From the NCBI GenBank assembly GCA_018241125.1, contig JAFEEL010000020.1, positions 62,001 through 126,000 of the forward strand: a DNA stretch of 64,000 bases, read 5' to 3'. This stretch comes from Pseudomonadota bacterium. Lineage in GTDB: Bacteria > Pseudomonadota > Gammaproteobacteria > Xanthomonadales > Xanthomonadaceae. Made by a program: the position numbers and the translations under genes. This document shows, piece by piece, positions 34,259 through 43,438 of this stretch. Below the pieces are notes generated by a model. The model did no database searches. It saw only the letters and a list, made by a program, of their open reading frames with translations, and was not told the origin of the DNA. Numbering within the stretch: the stretch's first letter is position 1; every line of letters begins with the position of its first letter.

Positions 34259-35869
34259 ATGACGGCGATGCAGACGGACGTGCTGGTGGTCGGCGGTGGC
34301 CTGGCCGGGATCGTCGCCGCGCTCGAATGCCTGCGCGCCGGCCAGCGGGTGACGGTGGTCGATCGCGACACCCCCGAGCGCTTCGGCGGGCTGGCGCGCT
34401 GGGCGTTCGGCGGCATGGCCCTGGTCGGCACCCCGCTGCAGGCGCGTGCAAAGATCCACGACAGCCCCGAGATCGCGCTGCGCGACTGGCTTTCATTCGG
34501 CCAGCTCGACCCGCACGACACCTTCGCCCTGCAATGGGCGCGCCATTACGTCGAGCATTCGCGCGCGGACGTGCACGACTGGCTGCGCACGCACGGCATT
34601 GGCTTCATGCCGGCGGTGAACTGGGTCGAGCGTGGGCGCTTTGGCGAGGGCAACAGCGTGCCGCGCTATCACGTGATCTGGGGCACCGCGCGCGAACTGA
34701 CCTTGCGCATGATCGCCACCCTGCACGCTGCCGCTGCCGGCGGCAAGCTCGCCGTGCTGCACCGACACCGCGTGATCGGCCTCGAACGCAGCGCCGGGCG
34801 CATCGCCGGGGCGATGGCAATCGACGAGATCGGTGGCGCGCAGGTACGCATCGACGCGCCGGTCGTGGTGCTGGCGATGGGCGGCATCAACGGCAGCCAC
34901 GCACAGGTACGCGCGAACTGGCCGGCGGGCCAGCCCTGCCCGACACAGATGCTCAACGGCGCCCATCCGTTCGCCGACGGCGCGTTGCACCACATGGCCG
35001 CCGACTTGGGCGCGCAGATCGCACACGCCGGGGAGATGTGGAACTACGCGGCCGGCATCCCGCACCCGTTCCCGCATTTCGAAGGCCACGGGCTGTCGAC
35101 CATCCCCTGCAAATCGGCGCTGTGGCTGGATCATCGCGGCCATCGCATCGGCTCCGAACCGCTGGTCACCGGCTTTGACACGCATTGGTTGTGCCAGCGC
35201 GTGGCCGCGCAGGCAAAACCCTGGACCTGGCACCTGCTCAACTGGCGCATCGCGGCCAAGGAGTTCGCGATCTCCGGCGCCGAGCACAATGCACGCATCC
35301 GCGACCGGCAGTTCCTGCGCTTCCTCGCCGAAACATTGCTGGGAAATCATCGGCTGGTGCGCCAGATGCAACGCGAGGTGCCCGATTTTCTCGTCGCCGA
35401 CGCCCTGCCCGAACTGGCCGGCAAGATGAATGCGCTCACCGCGTCGCTGGATGTCGATCCGACCGTTCTGCAAGCCACCGCCGATGCCTTCGATTCCAAC
35501 TTTCGCAGCGGCGGCAAACTCGAAAACGACGACCAGATCCGGCGCATCCGCCACGCCCGGCAGTGGGGCCCGGATCGGCTGCGCACCTGCAAGCCGGCGC
35601 CATTGCAAAAGCCCGGGGCGGGCCCGTTCATCGCCATCCGCGTGCAACTGATCACCCGCAAGAGCCTGGGCGGGCTGCGCACCGACCTGCACAGCCGCGT
35701 GCTCGACGCGCACGATGCGCCCATCGACGGCCTGTACTGCGTCGGCGAAGCGGCCGGTTTCGGCGGCGGCGGTGCCTGCGGGAAGCGCTCGCTGGAAGGC
35801 ACCTTCCTGCCCGGCTGCATCCTCACGGCGCGGGCAGCGGCGCGTTCGATTGCGGGGGTTCACGCATGA
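34259..35869 (+). CDS. FAD-binding dehydrogenase (KstD / fumarate-reductase flavoprotein type)
   Basis: 536 aa. The Rossmann FAD motif is VLVVGGGLAGIVAALECLRAG (broken: GGGLAG at residues 12-17), then VVDRDTPERFGG. WAFGGM, VVVLAMGGINGSHAQV and the C-terminal YCVGEAAGFGGGGACG with SLEGTF are family features of the succinate dehydrogenase/3-ketosteroid dehydrogenase flavoproteins. It probably oxidises or desaturates an unknown substrate. The ATG at 34259 starts directly at the FAD motif. The stop overlaps the next gene's start by ATGA, forming a three-gene unit with an FMN hydroxy-acid oxidase and a ThDP enzyme, so a shared catabolic pathway is likely. Confidence 0.87.
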   Translation: MTAMQTDVLVVGGGLAGIVAALECLRAGQRVTVVDRDTPERFGGLARWAFGGMALVGTPLQARAKIHDSPEIALRDWLSFGQLDPHDTFALQWARHYVEHSRADVHDWLRTHGIGFMPAVNWVERGRFGEGNSVPRYHVIWGTARELTLRMIATLHAAAAGGKLAVLHRHRVIGLERSAGRIAGAMAIDEIGGAQVRIDAPVVVLAMGGINGSHAQVRANWPAGQPCPTQMLNGAHPFADGALHHMAADLGAQIAHAGEMWNYAAGIPHPFPHFEGHGLSTIPCKSALWLDHRGHRIGSEPLVTGFDTHWLCQRVAAQAKPWTWHLLNWRIAAKEFAISGAEHNARIRDRQFLRFLAETLLGNHRLVRQMQREVPDFLVADALPELAGKMNALTASLDVDPTVLQATADAFDSNFRSGGKLENDDQIRRIRHARQWGPDRLRTCKPAPLQKPGAGPFIAIRVQLITRKSLGGLRTDLHSRVLDAHDAPIDGLYCVGEAAGFGGGGACGKRSLEGTFLPGCILTARAAARSIAGVHA

Positions 35870-37017
35870 TCCCGGCGATCCCGGTTACCGCCGGCGATTA
35901 CCGGCGACTAGCGCAGCGGCGCTTGCCGGGCTTCTTGTTCGACTACATCGACGGCGGCGCCAGCGACGAGATCACCTTGCGCGCCAACGTCGATGACTTC
36001 GCACGCATCCGCCTGCGCCAGCGCGTGCTGGTGGACGTGGCGAACATCGACACCCAAGCCACGCTCGCCGGGCAATCCTGCGCGATGCCACTGGCATTGG
36101 CACCGGTGGGTCTGGCCGGAATGATGGCGCGGCGCGGCGAAGCGCAGGCCGCACGGGTCGCGCACGCGGCGGGGTTGCCGTTCACGCTGTCCACCGTGGG
36201 CATCTGCGCACTGACCGAGGTGCGCGATGCCGCCGGCGCGCCGCCGTGGTTCCAGTTGTACATGCTGCGCGATCGCGGGGTGGTGCGCGCGTTGATCGAG
36301 CAGGCGTGGGCGCTGGGTTGCCGCACGTTGGTGTTCACCATCGACCTGCCGCTGCCGGGCGCGCGCCATCGCGACATCCGCCGCGGGCTGGGCGCGCACG
36401 GCCTGCATGGCGCACTGCTCAAGAACGCGCAGGTGCTCGCGCATCCGCGCTGGCTGTGGAACGTGGCGCTGCGCGGGCGTCCGCTGCACTTCGGCAACCT
36501 CGCCGGGCATGTACCACAGGTCAACGATTTCAACGCCCTGCGCGCGTGGATCGAGCGCCAGTTCGACCCCGCCGTGATCTGGCGTGACATCGAATGGCTG
36601 CGCGGGCTGTGGCCGGGCCAGTTGTTGTTGAAGGGCATCCTCGACGGCGACGACGCGCAGGCGGCGGTGGACGCCGGCGCCGACGGCATCGTGGTGTCCA
36701 ACCACGGCGGTCGCCAGCTCGATTCGGCCGCATCGACGATTTCCAAGTTGCCGATCATCGCCCAACGCGTCGGCGCACATACGCAAATCCTGCTCGATGG
36801 CGGCGTGCGCAGCGGGGTGGACATCTTCAAGGCGCTGGCGCTGGGTGCGCGCGGCGTGCTGATCGGCCGGGCGTGGATCTGGGCGCTGGCCGGCGCCGGC
36901 GAAGCGGGCCTGCGCGCACTGCTGGCCACCTTGCAACGCGAACTGCTGCTGACGATGACTCTGGCCGGCGTGCGCACGATCGCCGACATCGGCCCGCAAC
37001 ACCTCGACCGCGATTGA
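35866..37017 (+). CDS. FMN-dependent alpha-hydroxy-acid oxidising enzyme (LldD/MdlB-like)
   Basis: 383 aa TIM barrel. FLFDYIDGGASDEITLRAN at the N-terminus, PLALAPVGLAGMMARRGE, PFTLSTVGICALTEV, PPWFQLYMLRDRGV and TIDLPLPGARHRDIR are substrate and FMN contact segments. The catalytic His and Arg lie in VVSNHGGRQLD (about 276-284), and LLDGGVRSGVDIFKALALGA binds FMN phosphate. It oxidises an L-2-hydroxy acid (lactate, mandelate, glycolate or similar) to the 2-oxo acid; the substrate cannot be chosen from sequence alone. It overlaps the FAD gene by ATGA and precedes a ThDP-dependent enzyme that could use its 2-oxo acid product. Confidence 0.92.
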   Translation: MIPAIPVTAGDYRRLAQRRLPGFLFDYIDGGASDEITLRANVDDFARIRLRQRVLVDVANIDTQATLAGQSCAMPLALAPVGLAGMMARRGEAQAARVAHAAGLPFTLSTVGICALTEVRDAAGAPPWFQLYMLRDRGVVRALIEQAWALGCRTLVFTIDLPLPGARHRDIRRGLGAHGLHGALLKNAQVLAHPRWLWNVALRGRPLHFGNLAGHVPQVNDFNALRAWIERQFDPAVIWRDIEWLRGLWPGQLLLKGILDGDDAQAAVDAGADGIVVSNHGGRQLDSAASTISKLPIIAQRVGAHTQILLDGGVRSGVDIFKALALGARGVLIGRAWIWALAGAGEAGLRALLATLQRELLLTMTLAGVRTIADIGPQHLDRD

Positions 37018-37037
37018 TTTTTCCTCCGGAGCCAGCC

Positions 37038-38696
37038 ATGCCCAACGGCGCGCAAGCCCTGCTGCAAACCCTGGCCGATGCCGGCATCGAGGTGTGCTTC
37101 AGCAATCCGGGCACGTCGGAAATGCACTTCGTGGCTGCGCTCGACACCCAGCCGCGCATGCGCGCGGTGCTGTGCCTGTTCGAAGGCGTGGCCACCGGCG
37201 CGGCCGATGGCTATGCGCGGATGGCCGGCAAACCGGCGGCGACCTTGCTGCACCTGGGTTGCGGATTGGGCAACGGGCTGGCCAACCTGCACAACGCCCG
37301 CAAGGGCAAGTCGCCGATCGTCAACATCGTCGGCGACCACGCCACCTACCATGTGCGCTACGACGCGCAGTTGCAGTCGGACATCGAAACGGTGGCGCGC
37401 AATGTTTCGCCGGGTTTCGTGCGCACCGCTGCGAGCACCGCGAGCCTGTGCAGCGACGCCGTCGCTGCCATCGTCGCCGCGCGTGGATTGCCGGGGCAAG
37501 TGGCGAGCCTGATCCTGCCGGCGGACGTATCCTGGGGCGAGGGCGGACAGCCCGCGGTGACGCCGCCGCCGACCACGCCGCCGACCGCCGACGACGCCAG
37601 CATCGCGGCCATCGCCAAGGCCATCGGCGCCGGCGGCAAGACCGCGTTCTTGCTGGGTGGACAGGCACTGCGCGAACGCGCCTTGCTCGCCGCCGCGCGC
37701 ATCGGCGCGCACGCCGGCGTGAAGTTGTTCGCCGAAGTGTTCCCGACCCGACTGGAGCGTGGCGCCGGTTTGCCGTCGGTCGAACGCATCGCCTATCTGG
37801 CCGAACTGGCCGGGGTGCAACTGGCCGACATCGCGCATCTGGTGCTGGTCGATGCCAAATCCCCGGTGTCGTTTTTCGCCTATCCGGGCAAGCCCAGCAA
37901 CCTCGTGCCGGCCGGCTGCACGGTGCACACGCTGGCCGCGCCGAACCAAGACGCCGCCGCCAGTCTGGAAAAACTCGCCGCCGCGCTCGGCGCGGAGCGC
38001 ACAACGGCACCGCTGCAAGCCGCGCAACGTCCGTCGCGGCCGCGCGGCAAACTCAACGCCGCCAAGGTCTGCAAGGCGGTCGGTCACCTGCTGCCCGAGC
38101 GCGCCATCGTCATCGACGAGGCGATCACTTCGGGGCTGATGCTGGGCATGCTGACCGCCGGTTGCCCGCGCCACGACCTGCTCACCCTGACGGGCGGGGC
38201 GATCGGCCAGGGTCTGCCCAATGCCGTCGGTGCGGCCATCGCCTGCCCGGATCGCCCGGTGCTGGCGCTGGTCGGCGACGGCAGCGCGATGTACACGATC
38301 CAGGCGCTGTGGACGGCCGCACGCGAACGCCTGCACGTGATCGCCATCGTGTTCAACAACGCCAGCTACTCGGTGCTCAACATCGAACTCGACCGCGTCG
38401 GTGCCACCAGCGGCGGCGCGAAAGCGCGCGCGCAGCTCGACCTGCGCGACCCGGTCATCGATTTTTCGCAGCTCGCGCACGGCATGGGCGTGCACACGGT
38501 GCGCACCGAGGTTGCCGAAGATTTTTGCAAGGCGCTGGAATATGCCCTCGCCCACCCCGGCCCGCACCTGATCGAAGCGCTTGTGCCCGAATCGCTGGGG
38601 CCGGGCAAGCGCCGCGTGTTGCCGTGGATGCTGCGCGCCCTGCCCGGTCTGCCGCGACCGCTGGCGCGCGCACTCAAGCGCAAGATCGCGCCGTGA
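37038..38696 (+). CDS. Thiamine-diphosphate-dependent enzyme (acetolactate-synthase/benzoylformate-decarboxylase-like)
   Basis: 552 aa. The N-terminal Pyr domain has FSNPGTSEMHFVAALD and the catalytic Glu49 in LFEGVATGAADGYAR. The C-terminal PP domain has the ThDP motif GDGSAMYTIQALWTAA...VFNN (about 413-440). LTLTGGAIGQGLPNAVGAAI precedes it. Such short proteins labelled acetolactate synthase often decarboxylate other 2-oxo acids. It starts 20 bp after the hydroxy-acid oxidase, with GGAG 9 bases upstream of the ATG at 37038. In this position it may convert the 2-oxo acid to an aldehyde, as MdlC does after MdlB. No ilvN small subunit is present, which argues against a biosynthetic acetolactate synthase. 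Confidence 0.88.
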   Translation: MPNGAQALLQTLADAGIEVCFSNPGTSEMHFVAALDTQPRMRAVLCLFEGVATGAADGYARMAGKPAATLLHLGCGLGNGLANLHNARKGKSPIVNIVGDHATYHVRYDAQLQSDIETVARNVSPGFVRTAASTASLCSDAVAAIVAARGLPGQVASLILPADVSWGEGGQPAVTPPPTTPPTADDASIAAIAKAIGAGGKTAFLLGGQALRERALLAAARIGAHAGVKLFAEVFPTRLERGAGLPSVERIAYLAELAGVQLADIAHLVLVDAKSPVSFFAYPGKPSNLVPAGCTVHTLAAPNQDAAASLEKLAAALGAERTTAPLQAAQRPSRPRGKLNAAKVCKAVGHLLPERAIVIDEAITSGLMLGMLTAGCPRHDLLTLTGGAIGQGLPNAVGAAIACPDRPVLALVGDGSAMYTIQALWTAARERLHVIAIVFNNASYSVLNIELDRVGATSGGAKARAQLDLRDPVIDFSQLAHGMGVHTVRTEVAEDFCKALEYALAHPGPHLIEALVPESLGPGKRRVLPWMLRALPGLPRPLARALKRKIAP

Positions 38697-38845
38697 TGGT
38701 GGATGCAGGTTGAGCCGAGGCGCTCGTGTGGGTGATTCGAGATGCCCTCGCGTTCGCGCTGCGCGCGCCTCGATGGCTCCTCACCACGAACGGAGTTCTT
38801 CAGCCGGCACGTGCGAACCTCGCGCCAGCAATCCTCAGCGCACCC

Positions 38846-39454
38846 TCAGCGCCCCGGCCCGACGTCGATGAAGCGCAGAAACTCGCTGCGCGTGCGTGCA
38901 TCCTCGCGAAAAGCACCGAGCATCGTTGAGGTCACCATGCTCACTCCGCGCTTGTGGATACCACGCGTGGTCATGCACTCATGGGCGCCGACCACCACCA
39001 CGCCGACCCCGCGCGGCTTGAGCACCTGGCCGATGCAGGCGGCGATCTGCGAGGTCATGGTTTCCTGCACCTGAAAGCGCCGCGCATAGGTTTCCACCAC
39101 CCTCGCCAGCTTGCTGATCCCCACCACCTTGCCATCGGGCAGGTAGCCCACATGCGCCTTGCCGATGATTGGCGCCATGTGATGCTCGCAGTGCGATTCG
39201 AACTCGATGTCGCGCAGCACGATCATGTCGTCGTAACCGGCGACTTCCTCGAAAGTGCGCGCAAGATATTCGTGTGGGTCGTCGCCGTAGCCGGAAAACC
39301 AGTCGCGATACGCCTCCACCACCCGTCGCGGGGTGTCGAGCAAGCCTTCGCGCTGCGGATCCTCGCCGGCCCAGCGCAGCAAGGTGCGCACCGCGTCTTG
39401 CGCCTGTTCGCGGGTGACCTGCCCATCGGCGGGCGGTGGGATGGAATCGCTCAT
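38846..39454 (-). CDS. folE: GTP cyclohydrolase I
   Basis: Opens GTP to 7,8-dihydroneopterin triphosphate, the first step to folate and other pterins. The 202-aa product carries the zinc-site motif [20 protein letters not shown] (C and H ligands), the [15 protein letters not shown] segment, and [20 protein letters not shown] with the second zinc Cys. The length is normal. It is separated from folK by 24 kb. PhhA at 45.3 kb needs a tetrahydropterin made from its product. The upstream gap to the winged-helix gene is 71 bp, and no promoter stands out. Confidence 0.95.
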   Translation of the reverse strand: MSDSIPPPADGQVTREQAQDAVRTLLRWAGEDPQREGLLDTPRRVVEAYRDWFSGYGDDPHEYLARTFEEVAGYDDMIVLRDIEFESHCEHHMAPIIGKAHVGYLPDGKVVGISKLARVVETYARRFQVQETMTSQIAACIGQVLKPRGVGVVVVGAHECMTTRGIHKRGVSMVTSTMLGAFREDARTRSEFLRFIDVGPGR

Positions 39455-39495
39455 GCGGCATCTCCTGATCGAAGCGGCATGCTACGCCACCGTCG

Positions 39496-39530
39496 GGTGA
39501 CGCGATACGCGCTCACGCCGCGGCGTCACC
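39496..39530 (-). terminator. Hairpin at the end of the winged-helix gene, possible terminator
   Basis: GGTGACGC (39496-39503) and GCGTCACC (39523-39530) form a perfect 8-bp stem that overlaps the stop codon of the winged-helix gene. No T run follows on either strand, so termination is uncertain. Confidence 0.35.
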
Positions 39531-40185
39531 TGCGCTTGCGCGAATGCGGTGACTCCCGGCGCGCGGGTCGCGCGTCCAGCGGCGCGAGAATCCAGTGGCA
39601 GGCGACGAGTTTTCCGCCGGGTTTCGGGCGCGTGCGCAGCAGCACGTCGGCCAGTTGCTGCAACAGGCGGTTGACCTCGATCAGATCGTCCGGATCGACC
39701 CAGCCGCGCAGTCGCGCCACCCACAGTTCGCGCGCCGGGCCTTCGACTGCGGTGTCGGGGTTGCCCAGCGCACGCACGAAATCGCGCTGCGCCAGCCGCG
39801 ACATGCTGGAGGCGACCTGCGCCACGGCGCGCGCGTTGGCGGTCGCACCAGGCTTGTAGTGCAGGCGCAACGCTTGTCCGGCGGGAATCGTCAACCGGTA
39901 GCTGCGTCCGTTCGCGCCATCGCTTTCGACCAGCAAGCCACCCCGCACCAAGGCTCGCAGGTGGTAGTACAGCCCGTCCGCAGACCGACCCAGTTGCGCG
40001 GCCAGTTCGGCGACCGTGGCCTGCCCGCCCAAGGCCTGGATCGCGGTGGTCAGATCGACCCGGATCGGGGTGGCAAACAACGCGATCTTGCGCGGGTCGT
40101 CGAGCCCGCCGTGCCGGTCATCGCCAGTTCGTGCCTTTGCCTTGCCGGCGCTGCCGCCGGCATTGCACGCTTTTGCGTAGGCCAT
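39526..40185 (-). CDS. ArsR-like winged-helix transcriptional regulator
   Basis: 219 aa. A helix-turn-helix DNA-binding region is centred near residues 35-90: LFATPIRVDLTTAIQALGG, ATVAELAAQLGRSADGLYYH and LRALVRGGLLVESD, then a wing RSYRLTIP. The rest is a helical C-terminal domain of unknown ligand. ArsR-type repressors often release DNA on binding a metal or small molecule, but no metal-binding Cys pair is visible. It is divergent from the aspartyl-protease gene with 92 bp between, where an inverted repeat lies at 40203-40226, so it probably controls that gene and itself. Confidence 0.82.
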   Translation of the reverse strand: MAYAKACNAGGSAGKAKARTGDDRHGGLDDPRKIALFATPIRVDLTTAIQALGGQATVAELAAQLGRSADGLYYHLRALVRGGLLVESDGANGRSYRLTIPAGQALRLHYKPGATANARAVAQVASSMSRLAQRDFVRALGNPDTAVEGPARELWVARLRGWVDPDDLIEVNRLLQQLADVLLRTRPKPGGKLVACHWILAPLDARPARRESPHSRKRR

Positions 40186-40202
40186 GAGTTGGGTTGCATT
40201 GA

Positions 40203-40226
40203 TTGAAATATTTGCGTAGTTTTCAA
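40203..40226. promoter_or_regulatory. Candidate operator between the winged-helix and protease genes
   Basis: TTGAAA (40203-40208) and TTTCAA (40221-40226) form a perfect 6-bp inverted repeat with a 12-bp AT-rich spacer. On the plus strand TTGCAT (40194-40199), 17 bp and TAGTTT (40217-40222) make a weak promoter overlapping it. Binding by the adjacent regulator is inferred from position. Confidence 0.5.
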
Positions 40227-40277
40227 CATAGCGTCGGCCCGTGCAAGTCCTCCGTTTCCCGCCAACAGGAATCCGCC

Positions 40278-42146
40278 ATGCCCCGCCATCCGGTTTTATG
40301 CGTGTTGTGTTTGCTCATCGCCGCGAACGTGCACGCCGGCGATGCGCACGCGGTGTTCGCCCGTGCGAAGGCCGCCAGCGGCGGCCCGAACTGGGACACG
40401 GTAACCAGTTGGCGCGGCGATGGCAGCGCCAGCACCGGCAGCATGAACGGCAGCTTCCAGATCGTGGTGGATGCGCGCGCCGGGCGCTCGGCCGACCACT
40501 ACGCCATCGGCTCGGTACAAGGTGCCGACGGCTTCGACGGTGCGCACGCATGGCAGCGCGACCCGGGCGGTGAGGTCGCGGTGCTCGACGCGCCGGCGGC
40601 GCTGCGCCGGGCGCGCAGCCAGGCGTGGCTGGATGCGCACGGTTACTGGCATCCCACCGCACTGCCGGCGCAGGTTGGCGCACCGACGACGAAGACGCTC
40701 GACGGCAAACGCTACGCGGTGATCGTTGCCACGCCGGTCGGCGGCGACCCGATCACGTTGTGGTTCGACGCCGACAGCGGCCTGTTGGCGCGTGCGCAGG
40801 CACCGCGCGGTTCGAGCGTGGCCACCACCGTCTACTCCGACTACCGCGTGGTCGATGGCGTGCGCGTGCCCTTCGAGATGAATGTGGACGTGACTGACGC
40901 GGCCGGTCGCACCGACCCGCGCGACCACGCGCAGGTGCGCCTGGATCGGGTGGCGCTCAATGTCGCCGTCGCCGACGCCGACTTCGCGGTTCCCGCGATG
41001 ACACCCGGCGCGCACATCGACAACCCGACCGGCATCACCACGATCCCGTTCGATCTGGTCAACAACCACATCTACGTCGATGGCTCCGTAGACGGCAAGC
41101 CAGCGCACTTCCTCGTCGATACCGGCGGCACCAATCTGCTCACGCCGGCGGCGGCGGCGAAGTTCGGACTGCGCGGCGAAGGCAAGCTGGCCGGGCGAGG
41201 CGTCGGCGACAAGGCGGTCGATCTGTCGCTCGCCCATGCGCGCCAGGTGCGCGTCGGCGATGCGGTGCTCGACCAGCCGGTGTTCTACGTCATCGACTTG
41301 GGGCAATTGCCGCAGGTCGAAGGCGTTACCGCCGACGGCTTGGTCGGTTACGAGATGTTCCGCCGTTTCGGGGTGGAGATCGACTACGCGAAGCATCGAC
41401 TGGTGCTCAGCGACCCGGCGAAATTCGTTCCACCGCAAGGTGCAGTGGCCGTCCCCTTCGAACTCGACGAACGCATCCCGATCGTCACCGGTACGCTCGA
41501 TGGCCTGCCGATGCGCATGAGCGTGGACACCGGCTCGCGCTCGTCGCTGACGCTGCATTCGCCGTTCGTGCGCGCACACGATCTGATCGCCAGATACCAC
41601 GCCGCGCCCGAGTCGGTGAACGGCTGGGGCGTGGGCGGCGCCGCGCGTTCGCGACCGGCACGGTTCGGCACGCTCACCATCGGCGACGTGCGCATCGACG
41701 GGGTCGCCGGCGACATGACCATCGGCAATACCGGCGGGTTCACCGATCCCAACCTCACCGGCAATCTCGGTGGCGGCGTGCTCAAGCGCTTCGATGTGGC
41801 CTTCGACTACGCGCACCAGACGATGTATCTCAAGCCGAACGCGAGCGCCGACGCGCCCGACGTCTTCGACCGCAGCGGCCTGTGGCTGCTCACCGATGGC
41901 GATGCGCTCGACGTCGTCGATGTCGCGCAAAACAGCGCGGCGCAGCAGGCCGGCATGAAGGTCGGTGACCGCATCGTGTCCATCGGTGGCAAGCCGGTCG
42001 GCGCGCACACGCTGGCCGACTGGCGGCAAATCCTGTGCGTCACCCCGGCCCGAACGCGACTGGCGCTCGACTACCTGCGCGGCGGCAAGCAGCAGTCGGT
42101 CGCGCTCGTGCTGGCGGATCGGATACCAGCCACGTTTACGCAGTGA
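40278..42146 (+). CDS. Secreted protein with two retropepsin-like aspartyl-protease domains and a PDZ domain
   Basis: 622 aa with a signal peptide (MPRHPVLCVLCLLIAANVHA). The N-terminal part (about 22-250) resembles LolA-like/outer-membrane sorting folds. Two pepsin-like half domains follow, each with a DTG: HFLVDTGGTNLLTPAAAAKF (around residue 282) and MRMSVDTGSRSSLTLHS (around 418). A C-terminal PDZ domain ends with AAQQAGMKVGDRIVSIGGKP. Two DTG copies in one chain would allow an intramolecular aspartic protease. I chose the ATG at 40278 because AGGA lies 7 bases before it and it starts the signal peptide. It is divergent from a winged-helix regulator. The substrate is unknown. Confidence 0.83.
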   Translation: MPRHPVLCVLCLLIAANVHAGDAHAVFARAKAASGGPNWDTVTSWRGDGSASTGSMNGSFQIVVDARAGRSADHYAIGSVQGADGFDGAHAWQRDPGGEVAVLDAPAALRRARSQAWLDAHGYWHPTALPAQVGAPTTKTLDGKRYAVIVATPVGGDPITLWFDADSGLLARAQAPRGSSVATTVYSDYRVVDGVRVPFEMNVDVTDAAGRTDPRDHAQVRLDRVALNVAVADADFAVPAMTPGAHIDNPTGITTIPFDLVNNHIYVDGSVDGKPAHFLVDTGGTNLLTPAAAAKFGLRGEGKLAGRGVGDKAVDLSLAHARQVRVGDAVLDQPVFYVIDLGQLPQVEGVTADGLVGYEMFRRFGVEIDYAKHRLVLSDPAKFVPPQGAVAVPFELDERIPIVTGTLDGLPMRMSVDTGSRSSLTLHSPFVRAHDLIARYHAAPESVNGWGVGGAARSRPARFGTLTIGDVRIDGVAGDMTIGNTGGFTDPNLTGNLGGGVLKRFDVAFDYAHQTMYLKPNASADAPDVFDRSGLWLLTDGDALDVVDVAQNSAAQQAGMKVGDRIVSIGGKPVGAHTLADWRQILCVTPARTRLALDYLRGGKQQSVALVLADRIPATFTQ

Positions 42147-42198
42147 TCGGCAGACCGTTCGTGGCGAGCCTGTCGAACCACGCACGCAGTCCAGCCGA

Positions 42199-43386
42199 TC
42201 AATCCACCCGGCAGAACGCCGCCTTGAGGTAGCGGCTCTCCGGCACGTTGGCCATGAACGGATGGTCCGCGCCGGCACCTGAAACTTTCAGCACCTGCAA
42301 GCTGCGACCGGCGTAGAACGCGGCGCGGCGCAGCATGTCCAGGAATTGCTCTTCGCTCACCAGCCCGGTGCATGAGCAGCTCAGGAACAGGCCGCCGGGC
42401 TTGACCACCGACAGCGCCAGCTTGTTCATGTCCAGGTATTTCTTAAGCGCCGGGATGATCTGCTCGCGATCGCGGGTCATCTTGGCCGGGTCGAGGATCA
42501 CCGCGTCGAACTGCTCACTGGATGCGGCGGCGTCGCGCAGCCACGGGAACAGGTCGGCCTGAATGAACTTCACGTCGGCACCGTTGAGCTTGGCGTTCTT
42601 CTTGGCGATGGCGAGGATTTCCTCGTCCAGATCCAAGCCGATGACTTCATCGGCATGCCCGCGTGCCTTGGCGTAGATGCCGAAACCGCCGGAGTTGCAG
42701 CACAGGTCGAGCACGCGCGCACCATTGACGTGGCGCGAAAACCACTCGCGATTGTCGCGCTGGTCGGCGAAAAAGCCGGTCTTGTGGCCCGACCCCGGAC
42801 TGGCGCGGAACTTCACGCCGTATTCGGTGATGACTGCGGGTGCCGGCGCGTCGGGGGCGCGGTGGTCGAAGCTCTCCTGCTTTTGCACGTGATCTTCGGC
42901 GTAGGCGTAGAAACGGCAGCCGGGAAACTGCTCGCGCAGCGCCTCGAAGATCCATTCGCGGTGGCGGAACATGCCGGCGGAGAAAAACTCCACCACCAGC
43001 AAATCGGCGTAACGATCCACCACCAAACCCGACAGCCCGTCGCCCTCGGCATGCACCACGCGCCAGGCGTCGCTGACTTGATCGAGCTTGAGCACGTCGC
43101 GGCGCAGCGTCACCGCACGCGCGATGCGCCGGCCGAACCACGCCGCGTCGATCGGTTCGTTGGCATCGTGGGTGAGCACGCGCAAGGTGATGCGCGAATG
43201 GCCGTTGTAGAAGCCGCGCCCGACCCAATCGCCGGTGTTGTCGTGGATTTCCACCACGCTGCCGGGCTTGGGCCGCGCGGCGGGTTTTTCCACCATCTTC
43301 TGGTAGATCCATGGGTGTTGCGCGTTCGGGTGGCTGGCCGGGCGGGCGGTTTTGAGGTGGATCACGGGGTTGGCGGTCGTATTCAT
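42199..43386 (-). CDS. rlmI: 23S rRNA (cytosine-1962-C5)-methyltransferase RlmI
   Basis: 395 aa. The N-terminal PUA-like domain has HPWIYQKMV and GSVVEIHDNTGDWVGRGFYN. A Rossmann methyltransferase domain follows with VLDLCCNSGGFGIYA, VIGLDLDEEILAIAKKNAKL, and FDAVILDPAKMTRDREQ. LFLSCSCTGL supplies the catalytic Cys. These are the RlmI features. It uses SAM to methylate C1962 of 23S rRNA in E. coli; the same site is expected here. It is divergent from the rhomboid gene with 52 bp between. Close paralogues such as RlmK differ in C-terminal motifs. Confidence 0.92.
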   Translation of the reverse strand: MNTTANPVIHLKTARPASHPNAQHPWIYQKMVEKPAARPKPGSVVEIHDNTGDWVGRGFYNGHSRITLRVLTHDANEPIDAAWFGRRIARAVTLRRDVLKLDQVSDAWRVVHAEGDGLSGLVVDRYADLLVVEFFSAGMFRHREWIFEALREQFPGCRFYAYAEDHVQKQESFDHRAPDAPAPAVITEYGVKFRASPGSGHKTGFFADQRDNREWFSRHVNGARVLDLCCNSGGFGIYAKARGHADEVIGLDLDEEILAIAKKNAKLNGADVKFIQADLFPWLRDAAASSEQFDAVILDPAKMTRDREQIIPALKKYLDMNKLALSVVKPGGLFLSCSCTGLVSEEQFLDMLRRAAFYAGRSLQVLKVSGAGADHPFMANVPESRYLKAAFCRVD

Positions 43387-43438
43387 CCGCGCATGATATC
43401 GGGCGGACGGTTGCGTGCGCGCCGATCATCCCCATGTG

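Noticed and set aside
35943..38567. 874-codon minus-strand frame opposite the FMN and ThDP enzyme genes
   Set aside because: Antisense shadow of two enzymes with intact catalytic motifs.
37038..38696. Biosynthetic acetolactate synthase (ilvB)
   Set aside because: No regulatory subunit or branched-chain genes nearby; its setting after a hydroxy-acid oxidase favours a catabolic 2-oxo acid enzyme.
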